Origin: Kineococcus terrestris
GTDB taxonomy: Bacteria; Actinomycetota; Actinomycetes; Actinomycetales; Kineococcaceae
Assembly (NCBI RefSeq): GCF_041020765.1
Contig: NZ_JBEUEJ010000016.1
DNA length: 64,000 bases
Strand: one strand, 5' to 3'
A program made the position numbers and the translations under genes. This document shows positions 35,101 to 42,120 of this stretch, in pieces; positions within the stretch are counted from its first letter, which is position 1, and each line of letters starts with the position of its first letter. The notes under the pieces were generated by a model. The model was given only the letters and a program-made list of their open reading frames with translations, was not told the origin of the DNA and made no database searches.

Positions 35101-35318
35101 CCCGCGCCACCACCGGCACCGCGGCGGACCAGAAGGGCACCGGACTGGGGCTCTACATCGCCCGAGAGCTGGCCAACGTCAACGGCGGTGACCTCACCTA
35201 CCAGCCCGCTCCAGCGGGCGGTTCGCGCTTCACCCTCAGCTTGAACCCCTGCACCACGTCCGTGCAGGACCCGCGCGACCTCCTCGCGCACGCGGTGACG
35301 CTGGTGCACGACGACTGA
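32175..35318 (+). CDS. Sensor histidine kinase with MASE1-like membrane domain and PAS domains
   Basis: 1047 residues from GTG 32175, six bases after GAGGAGGCTCACC. Residues ~20-345 hold about eight hydrophobic segments in a MASE1-like arrangement (SLVWPAAGVAVVWFAVQRRA). Three PAS-type regions follow (~395-510, 530-660, 670-790). The kinase core has HisKA ATLSHDLRQPLSTTTGFAEL (His near 814), then NLVANAFKYGAP, DAGEGVPQEFVPRLFERF and GTGLGLYIAREL. It has no receiver domain of its own. With the lone receiver and REC-PP2C protein just upstream it probably forms one signalling unit; the signal is unknown. Confidence 0.9.
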   Translation: MSAARASSPGRTTRPGVRTAPTTGAVLRSAAFAAVFCVAVFLGRTTVMDGTSLSLVWPAAGVAVVWFAVQRRARTRWLDVGLLSVATFVLNALTGASPALAACFVGANLAQVGTFGVLFSRWCPSAWGAGGREPLTGVAQLMRLLAAAVLATGAGALLGPTSVWVLTGHWSWLTALVWMTRNTASILLIAATAFRVGCLVSARRDASSSTSSDTFPNTSPDVGDPTGHAVVAPVRWPRGGQVIELTAALACSVLAYALVFGVFEHLPVAFPLIALSAWIALRFDTTIVLVHDLVMGVAAVLLTLAGAGPFATIADDATRAVVVQLYVTVLAVLGLALAMGRDERDVLLARMELSTAASERSAREADTQRIIAEEQRALAERAHRQAVAARAEAELRGELAQAVLESVEVGIVVADADGRLALFNRAAQAWHGLEADASLDPAEHAGRYDLYGADGTTALEAHQVPLAQVMRTGSVTGAEMVIAPAGRPAVTVTCSGRRMGRADGTPLGAVVAMTDVSDDRALRRELQAARARADEQADLLGAAFDASMVGNVHLDLTGTVLRVNSAAAAMLGYDAADLVGRSWPQVVHPDDLVVRQRAVREFIAAHRGTRTGVASASGGQVRHLHRDGHVVHTQVSTAVVTDKQGQPLYLATQLIDISARVAAEAAVRGQRDVSARLLRALSDLGEGVLVEHEDQITYANDALARLIGRRTPALLALPTSLLLVTEAEQEAWSARRAFAPGQLGATASLVTELRHADGSSVPVEVTTVPLPDAGGRATLTLVRDLSERMRDQAALAASNEQLREANRLKDDLVATLSHDLRQPLSTTTGFAELLLEEWDQVGEDDKRQYLGRIHRAGRWANDLLEDILTMAQLDAGAPAPRTARVHLPALVADVVDRLGVQAPLVDTTGMQDLTVLADRGHLQQVLTNLVANAFKYGAPPVRLSARRRGDQVVLDVIDAGEGVPQEFVPRLFERFARATTGTAADQKGTGLGLYIARELANVNGGDLTYQPAPAGGSRFTLSLNPCTTSVQDPRDLLAHAVTLVHDD

Positions 35319-35382
35319 TCCCTGCGGACGCGTGTTCGCGGCTCGCTCGTCCACCGGCTCGCGCGGTGGCACCTATCGGGTG

Positions 35383-36081
35383 TCACCACGGGGCGCGGCC
35401 GTGGCGGTCCACGAACCGGCCGGTGGTCCCGCTGGTGTCCAGGGCCGCGGTCACGATGGCCTGCGCGCCCTCGGCCACGCTGTGCCCGGTGCCGCCGGTG
35501 AACTCGGTGGCCGTCAGTCCGGGGTCCACCGCGGTCACCGAGATCCCCGGCAGGGCTTTGGCGTACTGCACGGTGAGCATGTTCAGGGCGGCTTTGGACG
35601 CGGGGTAGGGCAGGTGGGCGATGTCGGCGTACACCGCGTCGGTGCTCTGCAGGGTCAGGGAGCCCATCCCTGAGGAGACCATCACCAGCCGTGGGCTCGA
35701 CCCGCGACGCAGCAGCGGCAGGAACGCCCGGGTCACGCGAACGGCTCCGAGCAGGTTGGTCGCCAGGACGTCGGCGAAGTCGTCCGGGCCGACCTCGGCG
35801 GCCGGCGCCCAGGTGCCGGGGACGCCGGCGTTGTTGATCAGGACGTCCAGGGCGCCGACGGCCCCTTCGACCTGCGCGGCAGCCGCGGCCACCGAGGCGT
35901 CGTCGGTGACGTCCAGCGCGATCGGGCGGATGTCGCCGGGCGCAGCGTCCTGGTGCAGCCGTGCGGCCAGCTGCTCGGGGCGGCGGGCGCCGGCGAAGAC
36001 GCTCGCCCCGCCGGCGGCGAGCTCGCGGGCGGTGTGGGCACCCATGCCGCGGGAAGCTCCGGTGATCAGAACGGTGGTCAC
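35383..36081 (-). CDS. Short-chain dehydrogenase/reductase
   Basis: 232 residues from GTG 36081, with GTGGAGGAC directly upstream. Classical SDR signs: the NAD(P)-binding TGASRGMGAHTA, DVTDD, NNAG, a Ser in MVSSGMGSL and the catalytic Tyr/Lys in YPASKAALN. An ordinary cytosolic oxidoreductase of unknown substrate. It is divergent from an XRE regulator with about 145 bp between starts, a layout often seen for regulator and target. Confidence 0.9.
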   Translation of the reverse strand: MTTVLITGASRGMGAHTARELAAGGASVFAGARRPEQLAARLHQDAAPGDIRPIALDVTDDASVAAAAAQVEGAVGALDVLINNAGVPGTWAPAAEVGPDDFADVLATNLLGAVRVTRAFLPLLRRGSSPRLVMVSSGMGSLTLQSTDAVYADIAHLPYPASKAALNMLTVQYAKALPGISVTAVDPGLTATEFTGGTGHSVAEGAQAIVTAALDTSGTTGRFVDRHGRAPW

Positions 36082-36226
36082 GTCCTCCACCGTGGCGCCC
36101 GGGCGGCCCGCGTGCCAGGCACGCTCTCGCCCAGGACCGGCAGTACCAGGCTGCCGCTCGGCCGAACGCTGGCCGCCCGGAAAGCTGCGAAGGCCCGCCC
36201 GCTTCCCGCCGGGCACACTCGCACCT

Positions 36227-37135
36227 GTGACCCGAGGTGATGTCGGCGAGCTGGCGGCGGCGGTGCGGCAGTGGCGCGAGCGCCTGGCACCAGCCGACGC
36301 GGGCCTGCGGAACGGACCGGCCGGCGGAGCGTCGACCGGGTCGACCCGTAGGCGCACCCCGGGACTCCGGCGGGAGGAGGTCGCCCAGCTCGCCGGGCTG
36401 TCGGTGGACTACGTCGTGCGGTTGGAGCAGGGGCGCGGGCCGCGCCCGTCCTCCTCGGTGCTCTCGGCGCTGGGAGCGGCGCTGCGCCTGTCGCCGGCGG
36501 AGACCGAGCACCTGTTCACCCTGGCCGGGAGCGTCCCGCCCGGCGCCGACGGCATCAGCGACGTCGTGCGCCCCTCCGTGCGGCGACTGCTGGAGCGGCT
36601 GCACGACCTGCCGGCGATGGTGGTCAACGCCCGCGGCGACGTCCTGGCCTGGAACGAGCTGGCCACCGCGGTGCTGGGGGACCTGTCCGCGGTGCCCGCC
36701 GCGCGCCGCACCCACCTGTGGCTGCACTTCGTCGCCGACGAGACCTTCACCTCCCGCCTGGTCGTGGAGGGGCGGGAGGGGGAGCGGCTGGACCGCGCCA
36801 CCGTGGCGCAGGCGCGCGCCGCGCTGGCCCGCTACCCGCGCGACGCCCGGCTGCGGCGCACGGTGGACGAGCTGCGCGCGCGCGTGCCCCGCTTCGCCCG
36901 CCTGTGGGAGCAGCGGCCGGTGGAGCACCGCCACAGCGACGTCAAGAGCTACGACGTGCCCGGCGTCGGCCGCCTCACCCTGGACTGCGAGAGCCTGGCC
37001 GTGCCCGACGACGACCAGACCCTGGTCGTGTACTCGGCGGCACCGGGCAGCCCGGACGCCGACAAGCTCGACCAGCTCAGGGACCTCATGCCGAGCGATC
37101 CGGCGGAGGCGGTCTTGCGGCCCGGTCGGGGGTGA
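36227..37135 (+). CDS. XRE-family regulator with MmyB-like ligand domain
   Basis: 302 residues from GTG 36227. An N-terminal helix-turn-helix (RRRTPGLRREEVAQLAGLSV, DYVVRLEQGRGPRPS) is followed by an MmyB-like domain (PAMVVNARGDVLAWNELATA, THLWLHFVADE, RFARLWEQRPVEHR, GRLTLDCESL). These regulators typically control a divergent dehydrogenase gene, which fits the SDR gene next door. The ligand is unknown. It is the last ordinary gene before the repeat-divided region. Confidence 0.9.
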   Translation: MTRGDVGELAAAVRQWRERLAPADAGLRNGPAGGASTGSTRRRTPGLRREEVAQLAGLSVDYVVRLEQGRGPRPSSSVLSALGAALRLSPAETEHLFTLAGSVPPGADGISDVVRPSVRRLLERLHDLPAMVVNARGDVLAWNELATAVLGDLSAVPAARRTHLWLHFVADETFTSRLVVEGREGERLDRATVAQARAALARYPRDARLRRTVDELRARVPRFARLWEQRPVEHRHSDVKSYDVPGVGRLTLDCESLAVPDDDQTLVVYSAAPGSPDADKLDQLRDLMPSDPAEAVLRPGRG

Positions 37136-37202
37136 CGGTGAGCGTCCTGCACGTTCGCCGCTCTTGGCCGCTCCAACGCGCACGCCTGGCCCTCTCGACA
37201 CA

Positions 37203-37240
37203 GCGATCTCAAGAACGACCGCTCATGTGGCGGTGGCTGC
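37203..37240 (-). repeat. Dispersed hairpin repeat R1
   Basis: Leftmost copy seen. On the minus strand it reads GCAGCC-ACCGCCACATGAG, then CGGTCGTTCTTGAGATCGC. It keeps the 5' GCAGCC, the GGTCG centre and a GAGATCGC right end. It sits between the XRE gene and the gene at 37391; the rest of that 255-bp gap has no gene. Confidence 0.75.
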
Positions 37241-37390
37241 GTTTGAACCGCGGCATGTGCCGTTACCCGCGGGCAAGCTCGTGATTGCCGTGCTGCCGTC
37301 ACCGGTGGCGGGGGAGGGGTCAGCGGGACGGGCCCTTTTTCGAGCATGCCGAGGTCGTGCAGGTGGCGCAGCTGCGGTGGGGGAGGACTC

Positions 37391-37975
37391 ATGACTGACG
37401 TCGACGACGCGCGGCCGGCGACCCCCGGTGCGGGGTGGTCGGTGCAGGTGGCCGTCACTGTCGACACCGGTGCCGATCCCGCGCCGGTGGTGCAGGTCCG
37501 CCTCGACGGCCGATCGGGTACTGCCTCAGCTGCCGCCAGCGCACACGTCGCCGGCGGTGGCGCCTTCCGCATCGCGGTGGACCTGATCGACCCCCGGATG
37601 GCGGCCTGGGACCCCGACGCTCAGCCCGCCGTGCAGCGCAAGCTGTGGCGTGAGCGGACCATCTGGCGGCCCTCGCTGCTGGTGCAGCCACGACGCATCG
37701 AGGCCGATGGCCTGCTGGTCCTGGCGCTGGACGGCTCCGGCCGCACCGGGTACGCGGGGCAGCCCGGTGACCCGGAGCCGGAACTCGACGCCGCCGGGGG
37801 GTCGGTGGGCGCCGTCGAGGGATGGCACGTGCTGCTCCTGAAGCCGGCCGCGGCCTCGTTCACCCTGTCGGCACCCGCGCGGTGGGGCCCCACCGGCCAG
37901 ATCACCGGCCCTGCGGACGGCATCGTCAGTGCCGCCGTCACCGTGCGCCCGGCGACGGGGACCACGAGGAGCTGA
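37391..37975 (+). CDS. Hypothetical protein, 194 aa, paralogue of 54296-54841
   Basis: ATG 37391 follows GGGGGAGGACTC. A soluble, beta-rich protein. Its C-terminal half contains GWHVLLLKPAAASFTLSAP and RWGPTGQ, which align with GWHVVLLRGATGNFETSAP and WWGPADR in the protein at 54296-54841. The two define a small local family of ~190 residues. The first half (VQVAVTVDTGADPAPVVQVR) looks like paired beta strands. No known domain. Confidence 0.7.
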   Translation: MTDVDDARPATPGAGWSVQVAVTVDTGADPAPVVQVRLDGRSGTASAAASAHVAGGGAFRIAVDLIDPRMAAWDPDAQPAVQRKLWRERTIWRPSLLVQPRRIEADGLLVLALDGSGRTGYAGQPGDPEPELDAAGGSVGAVEGWHVLLLKPAAASFTLSAPARWGPTGQITGPADGIVSAAVTVRPATGTTRS

Positions 37976-38074
37976 CGCACCCGCGGGACAGCGGGGGAGT
38001 GCCCTCACCCGCCTGTACCGACTTCCACGAGCTCTCGCCGGCTTTCGCCGGTCGCCCGCTGCCATGCTCCAGGC

Positions 38075-38284
38075 GTGCGGGAAGAAGTGAGGCGGTGGTG
38101 GGCTGCCCGGCAGCAGGACAGGGCCCAGCGGGCCTACTACGGGGACTGCCCGACCTGCCGCCACGACTGGCGCGAGCACGACCCGGCCCGAGGGTGCGGG
38201 GAGTGTGGCTACGAGATCGAGCACAGCGAGCCTGATGCTCCCGAGCGCATCTGTACCGCTGAAGCTCTCGGGTGGACGGCCTGA
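38075..38284 (+). CDS. Small zinc-ribbon-like protein, 69 aa, paralogue of 55647-55856
   Basis: GTG 38075. The centre is CPTCRHDWREHDPARGCGEC, two CxxC pairs with interspersed His, an obvious metal-binding knuckle. A nearly identical protein (about 80% by eye) is encoded on the other strand at 55647. Both begin with a basic RRWW helix and end in PERIC...GWTA. Role unknown; small zinc ribbons often bind nucleic acid or a protein partner. Confidence 0.8.
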   Translation: MREEVRRWWAARQQDRAQRAYYGDCPTCRHDWREHDPARGCGECGYEIEHSEPDAPERICTAEALGWTA

Positions 38285-38345
38285 TGTGCCCACGAGGCGT
38301 CACGACTGCCGCCACGACCACCGCCAACACTAGGACTGACGGCGG

Positions 38346-38441
38346 CTACTTGCCTCGTCGGGCGAGGTAGATGCCGGCCAGGATCAGGAGTGCGGCGGGG
38401 ATGAGGACCCAGGCGCCGTAGCTCTCGGCGAGGGATCTCAC
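38346..38441 (-). CDS. Tiny single-pass membrane protein, 31 aa
   Basis: GTG 38441 overlaps the stop of the 63-aa gene upstream by 4 bp (GTGA). The protein is little more than one helix (WVLIPAALLILAGIYLARRG) with a short basic tail. Coupling to its neighbour is the main reason to accept it. Longer in-frame starts would overlap that neighbour. Confidence 0.5.
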   Translation of the reverse strand: MRSLAESYGAWVLIPAALLILAGIYLARRGK

Positions 38442-38629
38442 GACCTGTCCTTGCGCACGCGGTAGGCCAAGGCCGTGGCCATGACAGCGCAGACCCCCAA
38501 GATCACCACGATGGGGATCCACGCGTTGCGGTTGCCGTTGGTCCACAAGCCGATCGACAACGCGATGGTGAGCAGCCCCACCACCACTGCGCCTACACCC
38601 ATCACGATGAGCGCCTTCTTGGGGTACAT
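38438..38629 (-). CDS. Small two-pass membrane protein, 63 aa
   Basis: ATG 38629 has a strong GGAGGTGAC site. Two hydrophobic segments (ALIVMGVGAVVVGLLTIALS and IPIVVILGVCAVMATALAY) with a basic end RVRKDRS. It forms a two-gene micro-operon with the 31-aa gene. No family recognised. Confidence 0.65.
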   Translation of the reverse strand: MYPKKALIVMGVGAVVVGLLTIALSIGLWTNGNRNAWIPIVVILGVCAVMATALAYRVRKDRS

Positions 38630-38811
38630 GTCACCTCCGTGATCGATCGTGCGCACGATCGACAAGACGTTGCCGCCGCAGGCTCGCAGTGGTGGCAGGC
38701 AATTGTCCTGACTGGTGATCTCGGCCGCGCGTTGGTCACCCGTTCGGGCTAAACGTCCGGCATGGGGCGCCTACACGCACGACACCGGCTGGGCGCGTAC
38801 CCGTTACCCAA

Positions 38812-38831
38812 CCACCTCAGAAGTGACCGTC
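38812..38831 (-). repeat. Dispersed hairpin repeat R2 (right half)
   Basis: The minus strand reads GACGGTCACTTCTGAGGTGG, matching the centre and right arm of the family. The left arm is not clear. It lies in the 268-bp gap between two divergent small membrane-protein units. Confidence 0.65.
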
Positions 38832-38897
38832 GCGCACTCCGACGCCGCCGCGGCGCCTCACTCATGTCCACGGGCACAGCAGCGCGCCTGCCAACGG

Positions 38898-39104
38898 CTA
38901 ACCGCGCCCTCGGCGCAGCCCGATGATGATCAGACCGGTGCCGCAGACGAGCAGGAGGGCACCGATCAGCCACACCGGAAGGCCGCGTGGTGTGAGGTCG
39001 CTGAGGTCGCCGCCGAAGACGAAGATCGCTACCCCGATGAGGCTGAAGAACGCCCCGGGGCCGAAGAGCCCGGCACGCGAGGACTGCTCAGACTGCTGGC
39101 TCAC
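38898..39104 (-). CDS. Small two-pass membrane protein, 68 aa
   Basis: GTG 39104 preceded by GTGGAGGTCCC. A short polar start (SQQSEQSSRAG), then two helices (GAFFSLIGVAIFVFGGDL and PVWLIGALLLVCGTGLIIIG) and an RRGRG end. The frame remains open upstream, but that part has no membrane-protein character and no start with a ribosome site. Function unknown. Confidence 0.6.
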   Translation of the reverse strand: MSQQSEQSSRAGLFGPGAFFSLIGVAIFVFGGDLSDLTPRGLPVWLIGALLLVCGTGLIIIGLRRGRG

Positions 39105-39308
39105 GACGGGACCTCCACGCATGGACCGGGCGGGCCGGCACGCGCCAGCCCTTGTCGGATCGAGGATGCCGAGGAGCGCGCAGCTCGCCACCCGGCTGCA
39201 GCACCGGTGCGAGAAGGCGGCACCTGGCTGGTCTACCCCGAACGTGACCGTCCTCAAGGCGAGGGATCCGCTCACCAGCGACGCTGGCGTGGCCGCGCTT
39301 CCCCATCG

Positions 39309-39366
39309 GGCTGCCCTCCACCGCTTCCGCGGTTGGGGGCTGCCCTCCACCGCTTCCGCGGTTGGG
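39309..39366 (+). repeat. Tandem duplication of a 29-bp unit
   Basis: Two identical 29-bp units (39309-39337 and 39338-39366) each contain ACCGC-ttcc-GCGGT, a short stem. It lies within the 330-bp gap before the gene at 39438; the rest of the gap holds nothing that I recognise. Confidence 0.85.
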
Positions 39367-39437
39367 GGCGCGATGTGATCACCCTCCGGGCACGATGCCG
39401 GAGCACTGTCGACACCACTGATGGATCAGGAGCACCG

Positions 39438-39569
39438 ATGCACTGGGCCACGCCCATCAGGACCGGGCTGCGCGAGCCGGGAGCAGTTCCTGCGCTGATC
39501 GTGGCGGTCATCGTCGCGCTGGTGCTGTCCCTGCTGGTCAGCTACCTGATCAAGCGCTTCAGGAGGTAG
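39438..39569 (+). CDS. Tiny single-pass membrane protein, 43 aa
   Basis: ATG 39438 with CAGGAGCACC upstream. One membrane helix (VPALIVAVIVALVLSLLVSYLI) followed by KRFRR, so the C-terminus is cytosolic. Too short for family assignment. Confidence 0.5.
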   Translation: MHWATPIRTGLREPGAVPALIVAVIVALVLSLLVSYLIKRFRR

Positions 39570-39713
39570 GTGCCGGTGCGGCGCACCGGCGAAGGCTTCG
39601 ATGGTGCGCTCTTGGTCGCGCAGGTCGAGCACTGAGCGGCGCGGGAGTGGGACCTCGGGGGAGCGTCGCTGAGGTAGTGCCGTCCTCGGTGAGTCGGTAC
39701 AGGCGCCGAGCTA

Positions 39714-39745
39714 GGTGTCGCACAAGTGACCGTTTTCGAGAGAGC
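39714..39745 (-). repeat. Dispersed hairpin repeat R3
   Basis: The minus strand reads GCTCTCTCGAAAACGG, then TCACTTGTGCGACACC, very close to R8 (CTCTCGAACGGTCGCTTCTGCGATGGC). It lies 20 bp before the gene at 39766. Confidence 0.8.
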
Positions 39746-39765
39746 GATCGCGCCCGCAGGGCGCC

Positions 39766-40257
39766 ATGGCCGCAACGTCGATCGCGCAGCCGGTGGTGGC
39801 GCGCTTTGCTGGGTGGGTGATCGAGGAGCCCGCAGCGGGCGGGCGGGATGCCCCACCCCCGTTCGTGACGCGCCTGCATCAGGTGATCGACGATGCCGTG
39901 GCACGCCACAGCGACCGGTTGTCCCTGGTGCACCGGCACGAAGCCGGCCCCAATCCCTACGGCTGGCAGTGGAGCGTGCAGCTGATCGGACACCCCGAGG
40001 TGCAGGCCGTCTTCTGGTACGACGGGCTGGACGACGACGTCATGTTCGCCGGGGACGCGCCGTTCGGGGAGTGGTGGCCGAACCAGGACGAGCAGGCCGC
40101 GCAGGCGTGCCTTCGCCAGGTCGAGGATCAGATTGTGGACCTGGCCGGCGCCGGTCACGCAGCCGCGGTGGCTCAGGCGGCGCGGCGTCGGTACTTGGAG
40201 GGACGTCCGTGGTGGCGACGCTTGCTGTGGCCACGGGCCGATGAGCGGTGGCCCTGA
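39766..40257 (+). CDS. Hypothetical soluble protein, 163 aa
   Basis: ATG 39766. Alpha/beta, aromatic-rich middle part (YGWQWSVQLIGHPEVQAVFW, GEWWPNQDEQAAQACLRQV) and a basic end (RRYLEGRPWWRRLLWPRADE). No membrane segment or known motif. It may be an accessory or immunity-type protein, judging only by size and composition. Confidence 0.6.
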   Translation: MAATSIAQPVVARFAGWVIEEPAAGGRDAPPPFVTRLHQVIDDAVARHSDRLSLVHRHEAGPNPYGWQWSVQLIGHPEVQAVFWYDGLDDDVMFAGDAPFGEWWPNQDEQAAQACLRQVEDQIVDLAGAGHAAAVAQAARRRYLEGRPWWRRLLWPRADERWP

Positions 40258-40562
40258 CGTCGAGCGTGAACGGCGGCGGGTACGTCCACGTGGTTACCGG
40301 CGGACCGCGACGTCGCCCACACGATGCCACGACCGCGCAGCGCGGCCCGCGGGATGACCGCGCGGGTGAGGTTGACCATGGGTGGGTCGGGCCTCTGTCC
40401 AGCTAAAGATTGGGGCAACCGCTCGAACGGCGATGACGCAGTCCACCACGATGGCGTAGTGCGCAGCCGTCGAGTGGTCGACCAGTCAAAGCGATGACCG
40501 ACCACTACATAGAGGAATACATAGGCAGGGAGGCACTACATGTGGGATTAGTTACGGCGTGT

Positions 40563-40576
40563 CGTCACTAGTGACG
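40563..40576. promoter_or_regulatory. Perfect 14-bp palindrome in an AT-richer leader
   Basis: CGTCACTAGTGACG lies 50 bp before the start at 40626. The 370-bp gap from 40258 is markedly AT-richer than its surroundings (for example ACATAGAGGAATACATAGG) and holds no gene. The palindrome is a likely operator or promoter-region site for the 40626 gene. Confidence 0.5.
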
Positions 40577-40625
40577 GCCTGGACACTTCTAGAGTCGGAC
40601 TGAGATCAGGAGTCTGGGAGGTCGC

Positions 40626-41504
40626 ATGGCCCGCAAGGTCACCCCCGCGCAGCTGCGCAGCATGATCCGCCAACAGCAGTCTGCCCAGCGCCAAGCCGTG
40701 CAGAAGTACAACGCGGCCGTTGCCAAGGTCAACCGCGACAACAAGCGGGCCATCGACGCCTACAACCGTGACATCCGCGCCCACAACAGCCGGGTTCGGG
40801 CCAATCGGGTCAGGCTCCAGCGCGAGATTGACCGGTTGAACCGCTCGTCGACCACCACCCGCTACACCACCGTGCGGTCTTCGAGCGTCACGCTCCACAG
40901 CGCCTACTGTCGCGTCGAATCTGAGGCCGACTCCTGGGGATGGACCGAGCGCGAACAGCACCTGGTCGACCTGGCCGAGGCCGAAGCTGCAAACAGTGCC
41001 CGGGCCACCAACGCCCTGCTCGGCGCCGCAGAGACCGATGACGACGCGGTCGAGGACACCACCATCACCGATGAGCTGCGTCAGCTTTCCCCCGACCTCG
41101 ACCAGCGCTGGCAAGGGGCGTTGTTCGCCCTCAATCCCCGCAACCCCGATGCCGCCCGCCACTTCTGCACCAGCTCGCGCGAAGTCGTCGTCCAGATGCT
41201 CGACCTCAACGCGCCCGATGCTGCCGTACTGGCTGCCAACCCTGCGGCCCTGCGTACCCAGCAAGGCCAAGTGACGCGGCGGGCCAAGATCGACTACCTG
41301 CTGGCCCGCGCCGGCGCTGATCGTGAGGCACTGGCGGACTTCGTTGACACTGATGTAAGCGACGTGCTGGGCCTGTTCGCCACCTTCAACAGTGCCACCC
41401 ACGGCGAGGCCGGGAAAATGGACCTTCCCTTGCTGCGAAGCCTCAAGGGCCGCGTCGAGGGCGCCATCCGATTCCTGCACGCGGTGACCCAAGCGGCATC
41501 GTGA
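40626..41504 (+). CDS. Coiled-coil protein with a possible pPIWI-associating-nuclease-like C-terminal domain
   Basis: 292 residues from ATG 40626 with GGGAGGTCGC upstream. The first ~80 residues are a charged coiled coil (SMIRQQQSAQRQAVQKYNAA). Residues ~150-290 (LDQRWQGALFALNPRNPDAA, RHFCTSSREVVVQML, ATFNSATHGEAGKMDLPLL, GRVEGAIRFLH) resemble, from memory, a domain labelled in databases as a predicted pPIWI-associating nuclease. That match is unverified. Its GC content and codon use are lower than in neighbouring genes, which suggests transfer. If correct it could be a defence component, but no Argonaute or helicase gene is adjacent. Confidence 0.6.
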   Translation: MARKVTPAQLRSMIRQQQSAQRQAVQKYNAAVAKVNRDNKRAIDAYNRDIRAHNSRVRANRVRLQREIDRLNRSSTTTRYTTVRSSSVTLHSAYCRVESEADSWGWTEREQHLVDLAEAEAANSARATNALLGAAETDDDAVEDTTITDELRQLSPDLDQRWQGALFALNPRNPDAARHFCTSSREVVVQMLDLNAPDAAVLAANPAALRTQQGQVTRRAKIDYLLARAGADREALADFVDTDVSDVLGLFATFNSATHGEAGKMDLPLLRSLKGRVEGAIRFLHAVTQAAS

Positions 41505-41629
41505 TCGCGGCGGTACTCAGTGGCTGCCGTGTGCACTGAGCGCGGGATGACCGAGCGGTCACTCGTCATCTTCGGACGGCCAGGAGAGAACGACAGCACC
41601 AGAGGCATCGCCCGCCCCGCCAGGCCGGA

Positions 41630-41866
41630 TCAGTCCGGCTGCGGAGGCTCGAGCCGGCGGACTCTGGTGGCACGGAAGTTGAAGCTGTCCTGCTGAGCAG
41701 CTTCGTAGTCGAACTCCACTGCCTCACCTGCCTCGAGGGATCGGTAACCCGGGCCTTCGATCATGCTGAAGTGCACCCAGGCATCGCGGCCGGGCGGCAG
41801 CTCGCTGCTGCTGATGGCGCCAGTGCCCTTGTCCGCCTTGAACCACTTGACCACCCCGTGTGCCAT
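41630..41866 (-). CDS. Cold-shock-domain protein, 78 aa
   Basis: ATG 41866. The fold is recognisable by GVVKWFKADKGTGAISSSEL, WVHFSMIEGPGYRSL and EAVEFDYEAAQQDSFNFRA. The usual RNP1 motif KGFGFI is changed to KGTGAIS and the second RNP motif to WVHFS, so it is a divergent member; single-stranded nucleic-acid binding is likely but may be weaker. The upstream frame is open but lacks protein-like text. Confidence 0.8.
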   Translation of the reverse strand: MAHGVVKWFKADKGTGAISSSELPPGRDAWVHFSMIEGPGYRSLEAGEAVEFDYEAAQQDSFNFRATRVRRLEPPQPD

Positions 41867-42046
41867 CAGGACAGATTGCCTCAGCCACCAGCTTGAAGTG
41901 GCGGGCCAGCGCGCACGGGACTGCTCGGCCATCGACATGAGCGGAAGATCAACAAGCCTGCCGTGACGCTGCGTGGTGACGGCCCGGCATCGCAGAAGCG
42001 ACCGATTCCGGGACGCCCCGCCCAGGTCGCTCGAGGGCCGCGACAC

Positions 42047-42113
42047 GCCGTCTCACAACCCGTGCCCGAAACCGGCCGCTCACCAGCGCGGGGGCCGCGG
42101 CTTCTGAGACGGT
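42047..42113 (+). repeat. Dispersed hairpin repeat R4 with an enlarged loop
   Basis: Left arm GCCGTCTCACAACCCG (42047-42062) and right end CGGCTTCTGAGACGGT (42098-42113) are both present, but about 35 extra bases separate them. GCCGTCTCA and TGAGACGGT pair over 9 positions with one G-T wobble. It ends 7 bp before the serine-recombinase start. Confidence 0.7.
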
Positions 42114-42120
42114 CCCGCCC

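Noticed and set aside
38646..38661. Palindrome-rich GATCGATCGTGCGCACGATCG as a repeat-family member
   Set aside because: It has a perfect inner palindrome but no GGTC centre or family arms; it may be an independent operator before the 38438 gene, without further support.
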